Assembly: GCA_021325385.1 (NCBI GenBank)
Contig: JAJPHH010000122.1
Location: forward strand, 1-64,000
Length of the DNA: 64,000 nucleotides
Direction of reading: 5' to 3'
From: Alphaproteobacteria bacterium
GTDB taxonomy: Bacteria > Pseudomonadota > Alphaproteobacteria > Rhizobiales > Beijerinckiaceae
Positions 63,768 to 64,000 of the stretch are shown here, piece after piece. A program made the position numbers and the translations under genes. The notes beneath the pieces are model-generated. The model searched no databases, was not told where the DNA came from, and worked only from the letters and a program-made list of their open reading frames with translations. The first letter of the stretch is position 1. Each line of letters opens with the position of its first letter.

Positions 63768-64000
63768 CTACCGAATCAGCCCCAGCACGTCCTTCGCCTG
63801 ATCCATGATCGGCCGGGCGATCGCCCGCGCGCGCTCGGCCCCGTCCGCCAGCACTCTATCGATCTCGCCGGAATCGGCCCGCAGCCGCAAAATCTCGGCG
63901 CGAATCGGCGCCAGCTTAGCGACGGTCAGGTCGGCCAAGGCGGCCTTAAACGTCGAGAACTGGCCGCCGCCGAATTGGCGCAGCACGCTGTCCTTGGTCT
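63768..64000 (-). CDS. trpS: Tryptophan--tRNA ligase, C-terminal part (5' end outside window)
   Basis: The frame is open to the window edge and ends at TAG (63768-63770). The visible 76 or so residues include TKDSVLRQFGGGQFSTFKAALADL and DRVLADGAERARAIARPIM, which match the C-terminal helical end of bacterial TrpS. The nucleotide-binding and catalytic motifs lie outside the window. It converges on the DUF4865 gene six bases away. Confidence 0.9.
   Translation of the reverse strand, partial: TKDSVLRQFGGGQFSTFKAALADLTVAKLAPIRAEILRLRADSGEIDRVLADGAERARAIARPIMDQAKDVLGLIR

Overview
The window looks like an alphaproteobacterial chromosome, most likely Hyphomicrobiales (a Beijerinckiaceae or Methylocystaceae relative; this is inference). 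Base composition is strongly GC-rich. It carries gcrA (a cell-cycle regulator confined to alphaproteobacteria), the argD-argF-hslO order, a kinase-DUF2090 form of IolC, and a set of Gly/His/Trp-rich secreted proteins. I saw no tRNA, rRNA, CRISPR array, prophage or complete insertion sequence.

Layout. 1-158: a GGAGAA microsatellite that may be the 3' end of a gene. 180-12036: a myo-inositol catabolism island. It has an RpiR/IolR-type repressor, a Gfo/Idh/MocA oxidoreductase, a DUF1624 membrane acyltransferase-like gene, and a six-gene minus-strand operon (SDR, iolC-DUF2090, membrane protein, iolD, iolE, iolB) divergent from iolG. Two promoter regions share an AGAAT-N5-TTCC site that may be the IolR operator. 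12217-13266: an MprF/UPF0104-like membrane protein. 13352-19851: the phosphate regulon (phoR, pstSCAB, phoU, phoB) with a clear Pho box before pstS. 19988-24146: gcrA, argD, argF, hslO. 24343-30091: prenyl synthase, a glycosyltransferase/PIG-L deacetylase pair, murB and murC. 30345-38117: VOC protein, M17 aminopeptidase, TPR lipoprotein, rpsT, purine permease, and an active/inactive M16 peptidase pair. 38166-40712: VapBC-type toxin-antitoxin and mutL.

40753-43721: a vanillate demethylase operon (vanA-vanR-vanB) with two identical 11-bp sites 73 bp apart, one lying on the predicted promoter. 43756-50046: SCO1, MarR, a 32-residue membrane ORF, uxuA, an ABC-F ATPase and pgi. 50188-52522: four small secreted Gly-rich proteins in two paralogous pairs. 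One pair has conserved 3' UTRs with tandem hairpins and terminators, including covarying base pairs. 52811-56199: argH divergent from tlpA, then a secreted DUF3298-like protein. 56595-59607: two tandem DUF5939 class III adenylate cyclases. 59694-64000: xylB, cspA, a LysR regulator divergent from a tautomerase/DUF4865 pair, and the 3' end of trpS.

How it fits together. Several catabolic modules (inositol, vanillate, mannonate, xylulose) each sit near their own regulator or stand alone, among housekeeping genes for arginine, peptidoglycan, isoprenoids, phosphate homeostasis and mismatch repair. The least explained parts are the membrane protein coupled to iolC, the Gly-rich protein cluster with structured 3' UTRs, the duplicated DUF5939 cyclases, the GT4/PIG-L pair, and several strong intergenic palindromes.
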